Source of the DNA: Portunus trituberculatus
Lineage: Eukaryota > Arthropoda > Malacostraca > Decapoda > Portunidae
DNA length: 64,000 nt
Assembly (NCBI RefSeq): GCF_017591435.1
Contig: NC_059283.1
Coordinates: 1,907,685 to 1,971,684, forward strand
Reading direction: 5' to 3'
Shown piece after piece: positions 43,488-55,172 of the stretch (within the stretch, counting starts at the first letter, position 1; each line of letters starts with the position of its first letter). The translations under genes were made by a program, and so were the position numbers. The notes below the pieces were generated by a model. It saw nothing but the letters and a program-made list of their open reading frames with translations, had not been told where the DNA came from and searched no databases.

Positions 43488-46382
43488 GTAAGAATTTTTG
43501 CTGGTAATTTGAGGAATAGTTGAGACTTCATTTTGATAATAAGGTAGTGAATGATCCTCAAGATTTGGTCTGACTGATCATTTAAATTATTTGAACAATC
43601 CTCATCTAAAAAATATGAGTGTTGTAATAAGTTTAACCAGTCTGTTTGCTTATATGAACTTTCCTACCAGATGTTCTGTAAATAAGCTATTACCTTATAA
43701 ATTGACATTCTACCCTACAATAATTAAACTTCCATTACTTCTTGTGAAACATTTTTATGAATATTTTAGGCTGATCTGGAAATTGCTCAACGTTTGGAAA
43801 ACTTGCGGAAATCTCACATTGATGAGTTACCAACTGAGGAAGAGATGGCTTCCAGACTTGCTCATCTCAAAGGCCTTCCTTCAGACCACTTCAAGAAGCC
43901 TTCCATTGTGCACCAGCCACCTGACACCAGAACTGACGGCCAGAAGGCTGATGATCTAATTTCTCGGGTATGTAACATTTCATTCTGGTACAGAACAGAC
44001 TTGCCAGTGACAGCAGCTTTGCTGTCAATCAGCATCTTTGGGATTCTGCCATGGATTGTTTGCCAACACAGTTATGGTATGACAACTGGGGCAATTTTGA
44101 GCTTGAAATTTTGTCCAGCAACCAATATGTTGGAAGAATTATAGAAATATTTAGAAAAGAGTACATGGATCTTATTTTTTATGAGAATATTTTCAGCATA
44201 ATGAAGAGGATTCATTCTATCACAATATACTTTGTCTTTTTTACTTATAATGACAAGTGGAAGAATCAACATACAGTAGAAAAGTCCCAGATATTTCCTT
44301 GGATTTATTTTGGTGCTTTTGGGTAGCACTGCAAGGCTTGCCATACCATGATTGGTGAAGCAGCCCATCAGGAAATTTCACAGCCAGTAAAGTGCAGTAG
44401 AAGTCAAGAGGGTTGCTGCTGAGGCATTGGTACTTGTGACTTTGACTGCTGGCTATCACTGGAAATCTTGCTCTGATGCTCCACAGCACAGTGAGGTCTT
44501 GTATTTTTCTCAGAAAGTTTGCCTATTCTGCTGGGTGACAGAGACCCCAGGTATGTGCAGCGCTGCCTGGGTGTGGTAGCAGATATCTCCATGGATGTGG
44601 CCAGATGGTGTCTTCACTGACACACCTCCCTGAAGTCTTGGGTTTTTTTCTTTCAGTTGTCTGGCTTTTACTCTGGAACTGTATTTTAGTTTACAATGTA
44701 CCAGTCTTAGTGTTCTAAGGGATCTATTGCAGTCTTTCCTGGCCAGTTTTCCTTCTGTGGTGCTTTGTTGTCACCTTCTTCCGTCATCTGCCTCTTACGT
44801 CTGAATTTGGATACAATGTCATCAGTCTAATCTGAGATAGCTCGCATAGGGTGCCTTGTGAAGAAAGGTGATGGCTATAATGTCATTCCTTGACAAGACC
44901 TTGTAACAAGTCATTGTCTAGTTAGAGAGCTGGACAGCAGTGTAAGTACAAGCGTAATGGTTGTACGGGGGTTGATAGAAAGTGTCAGAAAGTATACCCC
45001 CTGCGACAATTGTGGTGAACTGTCATTTTTTTCAACCTCTGTAAGTCATCTCAGATACTGATGCTGAGTTGCCAGATATGTTATCTAAATCCCCAACACT
45101 CCGCTAGAACAAGCTTGAGTATTTTGAAAATTCAAATATCCAATTTTAACTTTTTAAGTCCTAACACCAATTTCAGTAATAAGCACTGTATATGTATATA
45201 CAATTACCGTTGTGTCATTATGTTCCTCTAATGAAGGGGTTGGATGGTGGCCTGTAAAGCTTTATCATGACTAAATCATTAAGGGTTTATACCATCTCGG
45301 CTTTGTTTGATTGACTTGGCTGGAGAAGGAAAATTGCTAGTATGATAAGTATTGCTGTCACTTTTATTTTAATTGTTTATTGTCCATAGCAGAGGAACTT
45401 TTACACTATGAGTTGGTATGATTAATAGTGTGAATCATTAACACCAGGCTATGGGCGAAGTGGCCTTAGATGAGAAGATGGCTAAGGCTGATGATGAGCT
45501 GGAGACTCGACTTGCTCGCCTCAGGGGTGAGGAAGCCCAGGCCCGGGGTGCCATTGCCAGACCTCCTGCTGCCTTCCCTTTGTCACCCAATGCCAGAGCT
45601 GATGACACCTTAGGGGAAGATCTAGATGATATGAGTATGGATGAGGTAAATCATGTTCTCTCTTGCTTTAATGTACATACTTGCATTCTTTTTATTTTAT
45701 TCACTAATTTATTTCTTTTTTTGTCATTGTATTTATATTGATTAAGAAAAAAGACTGTGCAAATGAGGACACCACATTGAAAATCATCAGAAAATTTATG
45801 GAAATCTTGGGTAGTTTTCAGAATGATTTAAAAAGCACATTTCTAAAGCTCTGCCTTATTTTTTTTATGATCCACTTCAAATTCCTCCTGGCAGGTAGAA
45901 GCTCTGATGAAAGCTGCTGAGAAAGAGGCCAGTGCTGGTGCAGCAAGGCCTTGGGAGAGCTACAAGCTGACCCTGAGGTAGCAGGAGCGATGGCACAGGC
46001 AACAAAGAGGAAAGAGAAGGGACGGCAGAAGTCCAGGTCATCCAAGGGGAAGAAGGGTGAGTCATCCGATGAGGAGCGGCACAGCAAAAGTTATGACAGT
46101 GATATAGATTTAGAAATAGAAGGAGGAAAGGCTATTGATGCTGTGACAGAACAAGAAGAGGTGCAGAGGATCATTGACATGTATACCAAGAGGGCACAGC
46201 TCAAGAAAGAGAAGAAGAGGAAAAAGAAAGAAGCGGCCGCAGCAGCAGCAGCCCAAGGGGGTGCTGCGGCAGCTGTAGGGGGAGATGACTCTGATTCTGA
46301 CATTGAAGTTGGTTCAGAGTCGGACCTGACCTCAGAGAGTGAAAAGTTTAGCATGAGTGATGAAGATGAACTCAGTGAATGA
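43344..46382 (+). CDS. ZFYVE19: ZFYVE19/ANCHR-like protein, four exons, FYVE domain not seen
   Basis: Exons 43344-43487, 43770-43967, 45448-45645 and 45895-46382, all joined in phase 0 up to the last. Three MIM1-like helices of the form (D/E)xxLxxRLxxL(K/R) are visible: LEIAQRLENLR, EEEMASRLAHLK and DELETRLARLR. Between them PPDTRTDGQKADDL and GEVALDE closely resemble the human ANCHR order PDTRT...DLL...EVAIDE. In that family MIM motifs bind the MIT domain of VPS4 and delay abscission when chromatin remains at the midbody. What is missing is the N-terminal FYVE zinc finger and the C-terminal B-box-like finger. The ATG follows an acceptor (ATTTCAG) and the frame is open back to it, so upstream coding exons carrying FYVE may exist. 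The last exon has a frame problem. Confidence 0.62.
43770..43967 (+). CDS. ZFYVE19: ZFYVE19-like exon 2, two MIM1-like motifs
   Basis: 198 bp between ATATTTTAG and GTATGT, 66 codons in phase 0. Carries IAQRLENLR, MASRLAHLKG and QPPDTRTDGQKADDLISR. Confidence 0.75.
45448..45645 (+). CDS. ZFYVE19: ZFYVE19-like exon 3, third MIM1-like motif
   Basis: 198 bp between AACACCAG and GTAAAT, 66 codons in phase 0. AMGEVALDEKM is followed by DELETRLARLRGEE and an acidic end (LGEDLDDMSMDE). Confidence 0.75.
45895..46382 (+). CDS. ZFYVE19: ZFYVE19-like last exon, frame unresolved
   Basis: Acceptor TCCTGGCAG. In the frame set by exon 3 it reads VEALMKAAEKEASAGAARPW and stops at TAG 45979-45981 (28 codons). 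A second frame is open from 45921 to TGA 46380-46382 and looks like protein: KRKEKGRQKSRSS, EEVQRIIDMYTKRAQLKKEK, an Ala run, and an Asp/Ser/Glu-rich end. Either one base is missing near 45945, a 3' splice site after CCAG at 45932 is used (it restores the long frame), or the short reading is real. The C-terminus is lysine-rich then acidic and of unknown role. Confidence 0.5.
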
Positions 46383-47190
46383 GAGATTGGTGAATCTTTC
46401 TGAACAGGTATAGTATATATATGAGTTTTAAGCTTTTCAAACTTTGTGCTGGGAAGCTTCGCTGATGTGTGCAGTAAAGATTGACATGTGAAGGATTGCA
46501 TCAAGAAACCGATTGTTGAATTATTTGTAATTGTTAACTACAAGTGAAGGTTAAGTAAATGATAATGGTAACATGTAAGCAACTTTGTACACTTATTTAT
46601 ACATGATATAGTTATATATTTTTATGTACCACTGTACTTTGCAAATTTGTGTATTGGTACTGTATAATGAAAGTATTTTATCCATTGTAATTACATATAC
46701 ACCAGTATTTTAGTTGGCATGCTACTTAATATATTTTTCTAGCACTATGATATTGTGTATATCTGATCAATTTAAGATGTAATTCTTGAGGACTTTTCAG
46801 CAAAAACAAAGGAAATAGGATATTTGTGATGCCGCTCATTGACTATTTCTCCAGGGACCGTCTTCCTGGTTTAGTACATACTCACATTATTTTATTCACA
46901 TTATTTTATTCATTGTTTTGGTGTTTTCTGTCAATATAATATTATGGACATTTTATTGGTTATGAGATAAATGGTGTATTCTGCATTGCAGCTTGCCCCA
47001 ATGAAATGGCTTTGATTCATGTAGAGTAAATGATTATTTGTAACACATTTGCAACAATTAATTAAGTATAACAGAGTATTATAATATGAAAAAAATTCTC
47101 TTAGGATCTTGATTCCATCTCCATGGACATGTGATATATGAGATATGATTCTCGTGAATGAGTGATGTGTCGAACGGAACTGAATAAAAT
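46383..47190 (+). other. Probable 3' UTR of the ZFYVE19-like gene
   Basis: AT-rich, no open frame. AATAAA at 47183-47188 is a plausible polyadenylation signal about 800 bp after the stop. Confidence 0.5.
47183..47188 (+). terminator. Polyadenylation signal AATAAA
   Basis: First canonical hexamer after the stop at 46382; cleavage expected 10-30 bp downstream. Confidence 0.45.
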
Positions 47191-49457
47191 GGTGCTTTGT
47201 AGCTGTGGTGACCAGCCAGGTGAATAGTCACCGTCAGCCACAAGCTACACGCCCTGCGCTGAGACGTGACTCATCATGTCCTGTTCAACTTGCTACTGTG
47301 CTTCACAGTTTTGCCAACAACACATGCTTCTTGAAGTATCTGCTATAATGTATAAAGATAATGAGAAATCACTACAACTTTGTATAAAAGTGACATTCTC
47401 TTGCTTATCTGTGTAAGAACACAGCTGGTTTGATTAATTTGTGTCACTGTGTGTGGGCCCCCTCAATGCTGAAGGCCATCTTGCCAATACTATGCCTAAG
47501 TAAGCCTAATGTTACCATCATGTTGCTGTGTCTTATTGTGAAGCCATTGGAGTATAGGGCCATAAGCACCTGACACCATTTGTACAGCTTTTGTTGAAGT
47601 ACTTTGATGCATGATCATGGTGTTCCTCTCTACCTCCATCTTGTCACAGTCACGTTACTGCCACACCTTGTGCCTAATGTTCAGTTGCCAGGTTCTTCGT
47701 TTCTTTGATTTACCTATTGTTGATAGTTTATACTTAAATCTAAAATGTATTTTGAAATGTGAACAAAGTGGAACAAAGTTTTAATCCAAAGTAGATAACA
47801 ATTCTGTACTACAAATTGGTAACATATATGGAGGAGCAGCCTGATTACTAAACACAGATATCTCATTGTATTTTAATGATCCAATGCTCATCATGCTATG
47901 AGATGCATGTATTCTCTTGAGATGAAAATGACAAAGTTTATGCATAATATTCTGCCTCTTTAAAATGTAGGTTTTCCTATTTCCTTTTTACAAATGTACA
48001 TGCGGTGTGCTGTACATGCAGTGTGCATTGAGCTTATTAAAAAGAGCTTGTAATCAGCCTGTGCTTTCCTCAGCATTTATAACACAGGAACCACTGAGAG
48101 TGTAATTAATAATGGAGAATAAGTTTTTAGTTTTTCTTTAACATAGTGGCCTTACATGCTACTCATGAATCCTGTTCAGGTATGATATTTTGTTTACAAC
48201 TTCTCTCCAACATGAATAGCCATTATGCAGATAGTACCTGGACAGCTTTGTTCATCTTTGTTGGTAATGTAAATATTTGTGATCCATGATGTTTCATATT
48301 CTCTTGATGAAATGTGCAATGCTCAGTTGTTTATCAGAGGGATACATACTTGTTATGGTTCTTATCGCTTTTTGTTTATTAGATGATATATTCTTTGTTG
48401 ACCATGCTGTCCCTCATGTAATTATGCTGTATTACAGATTGTGTTAAAGATTGTAGAAAGATCAAGAAATTTACATAAATAGACTGGAAAGTCATGTTTG
48501 CACTAAAAATATGAAATGTGCTATACTAATGCTATATGCAGTTTGAAAGGCAATTGAATTGGCTTATAATTATGTAACTGTTAAAATGTAAAGTTTGCCT
48601 AATAGAGGTGTGGCATTTTACAGTGTTCCAGTGTATTTTGTGACATCTTGGGACAGCTGCACATGAACTAAGCACTGCACTGACAGACTTTGTATGGCTT
48701 TTCCGCTGACTGTGTTCACATGAAAACAGGTTAATAGACATACCAAATATGTTTCTCTATTATTGTTTCAAGTGTTGTGTTTCTAATAATGAATAGTATT
48801 TTAGTTATATACCTGATTATGCATGTGAGGTTCCTTGGTCTGGAAGTTTCATCATGTATGTGTGTATAATTTCATTGATGGGCATGTAGATGAAGGGATT
48901 GCAACAAATCATGTACCAAATGTGGAACTTAGAGATAGACAGCTCAACAATACTGACATGTTGGGAAGGTGTTATTGTTAAACACCTTGCATTTGAATGG
49001 TTTGCAAGTCACAAGGTCACTACAGCAGTCCACTTCAGTTTTTGACTTTTTGATCTCTAAGAACATTGTCTGATGATACTTGTTTGTAGTCAGCTGAATA
49101 ATCATAGTATATGAAATACTTCCTTTGTGATGTTTTGCAGATTTGAAGTATTTCTTTCCAGAGTTCTAAGAATTTGAATACTGAAAAGAGAGCATGCTTC
49201 AAGAATACACAGCAAAAGTCTATGAAATATATACACCAAATAGCATACAGGTATATTATTTTCACCATAATAGTACATGTATATAGTATTACACTAGCAT
49301 TAGAATTTGGCAGTAAATGGTGAGTGTAGGAGGTACTCTAGGGTTTGCATCATGTGTATGATGATGATAATAATAATAATAATAATAATAATATGGTTTA
49401 TTAGGAATTGCAATACATACATACTGAAAATATATATGGGGGGAGGATTGTGATTGT
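47191..49457. other. Non-coding AT-rich stretch
   Basis: No gene seen. ATTAAA-type hexamers near 48035 could serve a longer 3' UTR. A short (AAT)n array lies at 49365-49391. Confidence 0.4.
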
Positions 49458-49585
49458 ATGAAAGCTAGTGTTGGGCAGGAACCGTGAATTCAAGTATTCA
49501 AGAAACTGGTTCCTTTGGGCAGGCAGAACCATTGAAACCGGTTCCAGCACCGGTTCCGCGTGGAATCGATAGAGCGCAGCTGGTG

Positions 49586-49672
49586 AATACCGAATATCAG
49601 TCTCGGAACCGCCAGTGAGCTACTTGATGAATACCAGGCGCGCTGGCGGTTCCGAGAGACTGGTATTCATCA
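49586..49672. repeat. Imperfect hairpin repeat
   Basis: GTCTCGGAACCGCCAG and its near inverse CTGGCGGTTCCGAGAGAC, extended on both sides by TGAATACC / GGTATTCA, form arms of about 30 bp around a 25-bp loop. A third related half lies near 49729-49780. Likely subterminal repeats of the hAT-like element. Confidence 0.65.
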
Positions 49673-50191
49673 GCCCACGAAACCGTTTCCGGAATCGTTT
49701 TCTCGGGGGAATCGGTAGAGCACGATTAGTGAATACCAGTCTGAATCCCCAGCGCATTGCTTGATGGTTACCAGGGAAAGGTGTAGTGTCCCAGGATTCA
49801 TCTTTCTAGATTACCGGCTGGGATAATTTTAGAATACAAAGTACTGACTCCCGGTCCTAAGAGACTTCTAATCTGCGATGGATACTGAATGACAGTCAAT
49901 GTAAATGGATGCACGGTTTAGCTAATGACATACTCTTATCTCACACAGGATTCCTTTAATAATATACATGCTTCAGCTGTCTTATTTCGCTTCGATGCCA
50001 TTGTCTTAGTAGATTTGAATGTGATAAATAATTTTTCTAATACCGTAAATTTAGGTATTATCTCGATATATACACCGTTAACACGATATTCTAGAAAAAT
50101 CCTTGGTGCCTGGGAAAAAAAATACGATATGATTCGATAGAAAAAGTATTTTATAATCAGCAAATAATGAATTATGTGTGTGTAGGCCAAT

Positions 50192-50217
50192 TTTTTTTTT
50201 TTTTTTTTTTTTTTTTA
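50192..50217 (-). repeat. Poly-T run (possible retroposon tail on the minus strand)
   Basis: About 26 T residues; read on the minus strand this is a poly-A tail following about 100 bp of GC-balanced sequence (to about 50330). No polymerase III boxes were seen, so SINE status is open. Confidence 0.3.
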
Positions 50218-52649
50218 TCTACTCATGAAAATGACGGTCGCTGGTCCTACTCTTAGTTCGGCAGGCTTAGCTCCTAGGACGTGTCTTTATTTATTTTTTC
50301 CCATCACCCTAGCATTGATACTAGGTAATTTTTCAGTGATTTATTTATTCTTTTAAGATTTAAACTGTCTTGGATTTCTATAAACGTTTTTTTATTTCTT
50401 TATTCATTTCTATTTATTTATTTATTATTATTATATTTTTTTAATATTAACATTATATACACACGCTTCATTCACACAGGGATCCTACTCCTATCTCAAA
50501 ACCATTGTACTTTGTCAGGGCATGGGGGAGGGAGGGATAACTCACAAGCACACAGGGTGGCTACGTAGCATCACTACGTATTGCACATATACATGAAGAA
50601 GGAAAACATGCACATCATATCACGCACACTTTCATAATTATCATCCACACTTTCATAGTTTTATTTACATACATAATATCATTGAAATATTTACAGTGAA
50701 AAATAAATATATACACAAAAATCTTAACTCTCTGATTACATTGGTCTCAGTCAGATCAGTCTATCGATAGAAATAGAGAAAGGGAGAAATGAAATAGTCT
50801 CCCTTTTAAGCATCACCTTTCTTGTCCGGCGGGAGTTGCCAACACTCGCTGTACAACTAGATACAATTTGATATATGTATACTGCTTTAAATAACCAAAG
50901 CTGGACACGATAACGAAGAGAAAGATGTCACAATAACCAGTAAATCATTATGTTATATTTCTACAAGTATATTATCTCACTGATGATAGATTTAGTAATA
51001 GATAGTTATCATAGACATTCATACTATTATACACACGTAGTGCTTTCACTCTCATATCTTCTGCTACTGGTTAAACAGCAGTAGTCGTCTTGTGGTGGCA
51101 GTGGTGTCAACAGTGGTGGTGGCGATGGGCTATACTAACTCATACACACCCACACACAGCCATAAACACTAGAAAAACACTCTTGTATACCGAAAACACT
51201 CGTAAACACACTCAAAACATAACCAAAAGCATGTCTATACACACACACACACACAAGTGAAGTGAAGTGTTGTTATATTACCGACAGATTTGAAGCAGCA
51301 CCAAGCAACAATTAAGCACCAGCACCAAGCACTTACCGTAAGCCAAACATGTGTCAGAACGCAACCACCAGTCTATTATTTCATATCCCATAGTCAAAAG
51401 TTTCCTATATGGCTGTTCCCGGTGTTGTGTACGGGCCGCCTCCCCCTGCGATCCCCCAGCCATCACCCCTCGGCAGCCAGCGGGATCAAATACTTTTTTT
51501 CAAATATTTCCTAATGGTAATATTACGCTTCTATGGTATGTTTTTATGGTTTCTATAAATGTTTCGTTGTGTTTGAAGTGTTTTTCGCGCCTGTATTGGG
51601 TAAATATATAGCGTTTAGTGGTGTTTTATGGCGTATGTTAAAGGTTTTTAACGGTGAAAAATTTGAATATCCCATTTTGACCTTTTATATTTGAAGCTAT
51701 AAGTGAGCCTTTATGGTATATATCAGATAATCGCCTGTGCTCTTTTAAGTGTGAAATCAATCAATTGAAAGAAATATGTGAATTTCGAAATGGTCTTTGG
51801 TGCTGTTAAACAAAAGTCATATTTTTCTTTATTTTATTTGCTCACGTTTCTGCTTCTCCGTCTAACTCGCTGTAGAATGTCTTAAAAGATAGCTCAGACT
51901 CCGTGAAATGTGGTAAAATACTCGCTAAGTGAAAATGGTTTGACTTTCCAAGACGTTTTGGGAAAGTTATTGTTGAAAATGTTTTATACTTTTAACGTAA
52001 TTAATTTAGACATTTTTTAAAAACTAGTTGAGCTGGAGATATTTTGATATTTTGAAAATTAGTTTTTATATTTATCACGTCATAAAATATCATGCATTCC
52101 GCCGTGGCTTCGTTTTTTCTATAAGTCATTTTTCAAATCAAATTATTTACGTAATTTAGCCGAGTCACCCCCGTTCCCGTTCTCTCGGATGACCACAGCC
52201 CAGGTGGTGACTCATCATAGCCTCGGGCTGGCGCCTCTTTTCCAACACCCCAGTTCATCAATATTTTGCCTAATATCTAGTGGTTTCTACGTGTTTTCGT
52301 GTGTTTCTAGGTTCAGGTGTGTAGATATTTGTAGCAGAAGGAGGAAAAAAAGAGAAATAAAGAAGGATAAGGATGAAGGAAGGAGAAAGGGAGGAGGAAG
52401 AGGAGGAGCAGCCAAGCCACAATACTTAAGTCACCCTCCATTTCCTCAATATTTTGTCTAACATCTACTGTTTTTATGTGTTTCTAGGCTCAGGCGTCTA
52501 GATGAAAGCAATAGAAGGAAGACGAAGGAGAAACAATGGAGGAGGATGAAGAAGAAATGAGAAATAGACGTGGAATGGGAGAAGAAGCCAAGGTGTAATA
52601 TTTAGGTAAGTCTCCCTTTTAACCTTAACGTTCTTTATTATGCATACTG

Positions 52650-53410
52650 TTGGTTTTTGAGATATATTTGGGGTGTTTCAAGCGTGTTCAGTAGTTTTGC
52701 AGGCTGTTATGAGTATGTTTTTGGTGCATGTAGTGTGTTTTCAGTGTGATATTGGCCTTTTAAGTTATAGTTTACGTACCTTGAGTATGTGGATTGAGAT
52801 GCGTTTCAGTATTTGTATGTTTTGAGTGTGCTGTGTAGTGTTTTGAGTGTTTTAAGCTGTGTGGGTGTGTGTTAGGAGTCTTTTAGATGTGTGTGGCGGT
52901 GATTTGGGTTTATATTGGGTATTTCTAATGAGTTTTAAGTGTATTTTGGGGCATTTTGAGGGGATGTATGGCTTTTTTGAGTGTGGTAGGGGATGATATT
53001 GAGTGCTGTAAGTGGTTTGGGTGTGTGGGGGTGATTTTGGTTTATATTGGGTGTTTTTTTAGTGAGTTTTAGGTGCGTGTTGGTGCATTTTGAGGTGTTG
53101 CATGGTGTTTTGAGTGTGCTTTATGTTAGTTTTGAGTGTTTTAAATGGTTTGGGTGTGTGGGGGTGATTTTGGCGTATAATGGTGTTTCTAGAGTGAGTT
53201 GTGTGTGTTTTAGTGCCTTTTGAGGTGTTTTGGGTTAGTTTTGATTGTTGTAAGGGGTTTGTGTGTGTATTTGGGTGGTTCAGAGTGATTTTGGCATATA
53301 TTTGGTTTTTCTATTGAGTTTTAGGTCACTATTTGGAACATTTTGAGGTATTGCGTGGTGTTTTGAGTGAGTTTTGGGTTAGTTTTGAGTGTTTTAAGTG
53401 GTTTGGGTGT
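52650..53410 (+). repeat. GT-rich minisatellite, about 130-bp unit
   Basis: The phrase GGTTTGGGTGTGTGGGGGTG followed by ATTTTGG, GAGTTTTAGGTG and CATTTTGAGGTGTTG returns about every 130 bp (near 53012, 53145, 53270, 53400). Diverged copies. Confidence 0.72.
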
Positions 53411-53886
53411 GACATCATAGGATATCTACCAATCACTGGAGCACAAAGAAATGATAGTGATACGATAACACTAAATCGGTGTCTGCTATTGGCCAATGAC
53501 CAGTATGAACGAACTTTTTATATTATATTATTCGTGCAATTTCTTTGAATAATGGATACAAGCCTGCCTGATACACATGATTGCATTATATTCTACTTCG
53601 TTCATCTGTAGATACTGACATTTGCAAGGATTCCTAAACAATATTAATGATAACATTCTTATAAATAAGCACTATATAGTATACTATTTGTGATATGTAA
53701 CTCATGCATATCTATCATCTGTATTCATGTGGAACCGTTAAAGCGGAACTGGTTCCTGCCCAGCTCTCTTAAAAGCTGCTTAGCTGTGACTGATCTGAGG
53801 TGAACGACCAAGGCATCCCTGTGCTTGGTGGCTCTGGTAAGGTTCCACAGGGTACTTAATGATCCCACACCAATGAAGGATTTTTA

Positions 53887-53889
<3 letters not shown>

Positions 53890-53934
<45 letters not shown>
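53890..53934. repeat. (GT)n microsatellite
   Basis: About 22 GT units. Confidence 0.94.
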
Positions 53935-53935
<1 letters not shown>

Positions 53936-54049
53936 ATTGGAGAATATTCTGATGCAAGCTCTTGCACTCAGATCAGTAATGTCTCTCCTCAGTGTGTGTT
54001 GGATGGTTTTAGAAAATTTATGTATTTTGAATATGTTATGGGGCGTGTA

Positions 54050-54320
54050 TTTGAGTATTTGGGTGTGTTTTGAGAGGGTTTAGGGCATTAAAAGGTCTTT
54101 CATGACGTTTTGAGTGCGTTTTGGGATAATTGCGAGTGTTTTAAGTGTCTGTGGGTGTGTGTGGATGTGTTTGGTGGTGTGTGGTTGGTCTTAGTGTATA
54201 GCGGGTGTTTTTAGTGAGATTTGGGTGTGTTTATTGGTATTTTGAAGTGTTTTATGGTGTTTTGAGTGTGTTTGGTTAGTTTTTAGTGATTTAAGTGAAT
54301 TGTTTGTGTGTGTGTGTGGA

Positions 54321-54357
<37 letters not shown>
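54050..54357 (+). repeat. GT-rich minisatellite continued, plus (GT)n
   Basis: The same phrases as at 52650-53410 (GTGTTTTTAGTGAG, ATTTTGAAGTGTTTTATGG, TTTTGAGTGTGTTTGG) resume here and end in GT tracts at 54304-54357. The array is therefore split by about 640 bp of other sequence. Confidence 0.65.
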
Positions 54358-54361
<4 letters not shown>

Positions 54362-54864
54362 ACATACATACATAAGTATATACCTAAATACATAAACACA
54401 AATACATACTTTATTTATATTAAAAAAAAAGAATAACAAGTACAAATAAGTGATAATCAGAAACCAGTAACAGCGAAGAGGTGTCACCATTAAACTCTTC
54501 TTCCTTCTTCATTAAAACAAATAAATATATAATAATAAAGCAATAAAAAAAAGAGGATTGATATAATAACACCAATAATTTCCGTCAATGTACGATATTC
54601 TTAGCCCACCGTACGATATCCACACTTGTGCTCCCTTTCTCCTCTCTTGTCCTGGCTAGAGTTGCCAATTTAGCGAAAAAGTAGAAATCTTTTAACTATT
54701 TGTGATATTTAGCAACAATTTTTTCAGTTTAACTACTTGGCAAAAATGTTTGGTTGTTTTTTTATATAATTTGTAAAATCATTCCTGCTTATATGAAATG
54801 AATCGACATTTTGCCACTGGCCTAAAGAGTGAAAGTTGGCAGCTGTAGGAAGAGAAGGGAGTGA

Positions 54865-54912
54865 CCAATCAGAGAGCAGCAGAGGCAAGGAGAGGCCAAT
54901 CAGAGAGCAGCA
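54865..54912 (+). promoter_or_regulatory. Paired CCAAT boxes upstream of the 54976 gene
   Basis: The 17-mer CCAATCAGAGAGCAGCA occurs at 54865-54881 and again at 54896-54912, 31 bp apart, about 64 to 111 bp before the ATG. CCAATCA is the NF-Y core. Pairs spaced about three helical turns are common in TATA-less, cell-cycle genes; that function here is inference. Confidence 0.6.
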
Positions 54913-54975
54913 ACGTCTGTCCTCAGCTGAGAGAGACAGGATTCAAAACAACACGGGAGGCGAAGTAGAGTGGTC

Positions 54976-55172
54976 ATGGATCAGGTGGAGGAGATAATTA
55001 CTGATTTACTGGACAAGAAGTATTTATTCACTGGTTTTGTGCAGGGCAAGGCAGAATGGGAGAGTGCCACGCTGATCAAGGTATACCAGCGCCTCCTCAG
55101 CGTGCACAGTGAGGGGTTTGACTATGAGGAGGAGGCAGCTCAACCCGCCCAACACCAGCAACACATTTGCAA
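54976..55172 (+). CDS. Unknown gene exon 1
   Basis: 65 codons plus two bases from ATG (GGTCATGGA) to donor GTACGT. Encodes an acidic helical start, then KAEWESATLIKVYQRLL and a Glu/Gln-rich end. Confidence 0.7.

Larger units (their letters stand above)
49466..53768. mobile_element. hAT-like ends bounding a repeat-rich block
   Basis: The left tip TAGTGTTGGGCAGGAACCG and the reverse complement of the right tip (GAGAGCTGGGCAGGAACC) match in about 14 of 18 bases and resemble hAT terminal repeats. Flanking 8-mers ATGAAAGC (49458-49465) and TTAAAAGC (53769-53776) agree at 6 of 8 positions. No transposase-length frame lies between. Against one element: a GT-rich minisatellite occurs on both sides of the right tip, so the two ends may belong to separate copies. 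Confidence 0.42.

Noticed and set aside
46091..46504. 137-residue minus-strand frame opposite the ZFYVE19-like last exon
   Set aside because: Mirror of a Lys/Asp/Ser-rich coding stretch; gives Ser/Phe low complexity, no splice or start support.
52189..52461. 90-residue frame with a basic Lys/Arg/Gly tail
   Set aside because: Comes from a purine-rich repeat (GGAGGAAGAGGAGGAG); no domain or splice context.
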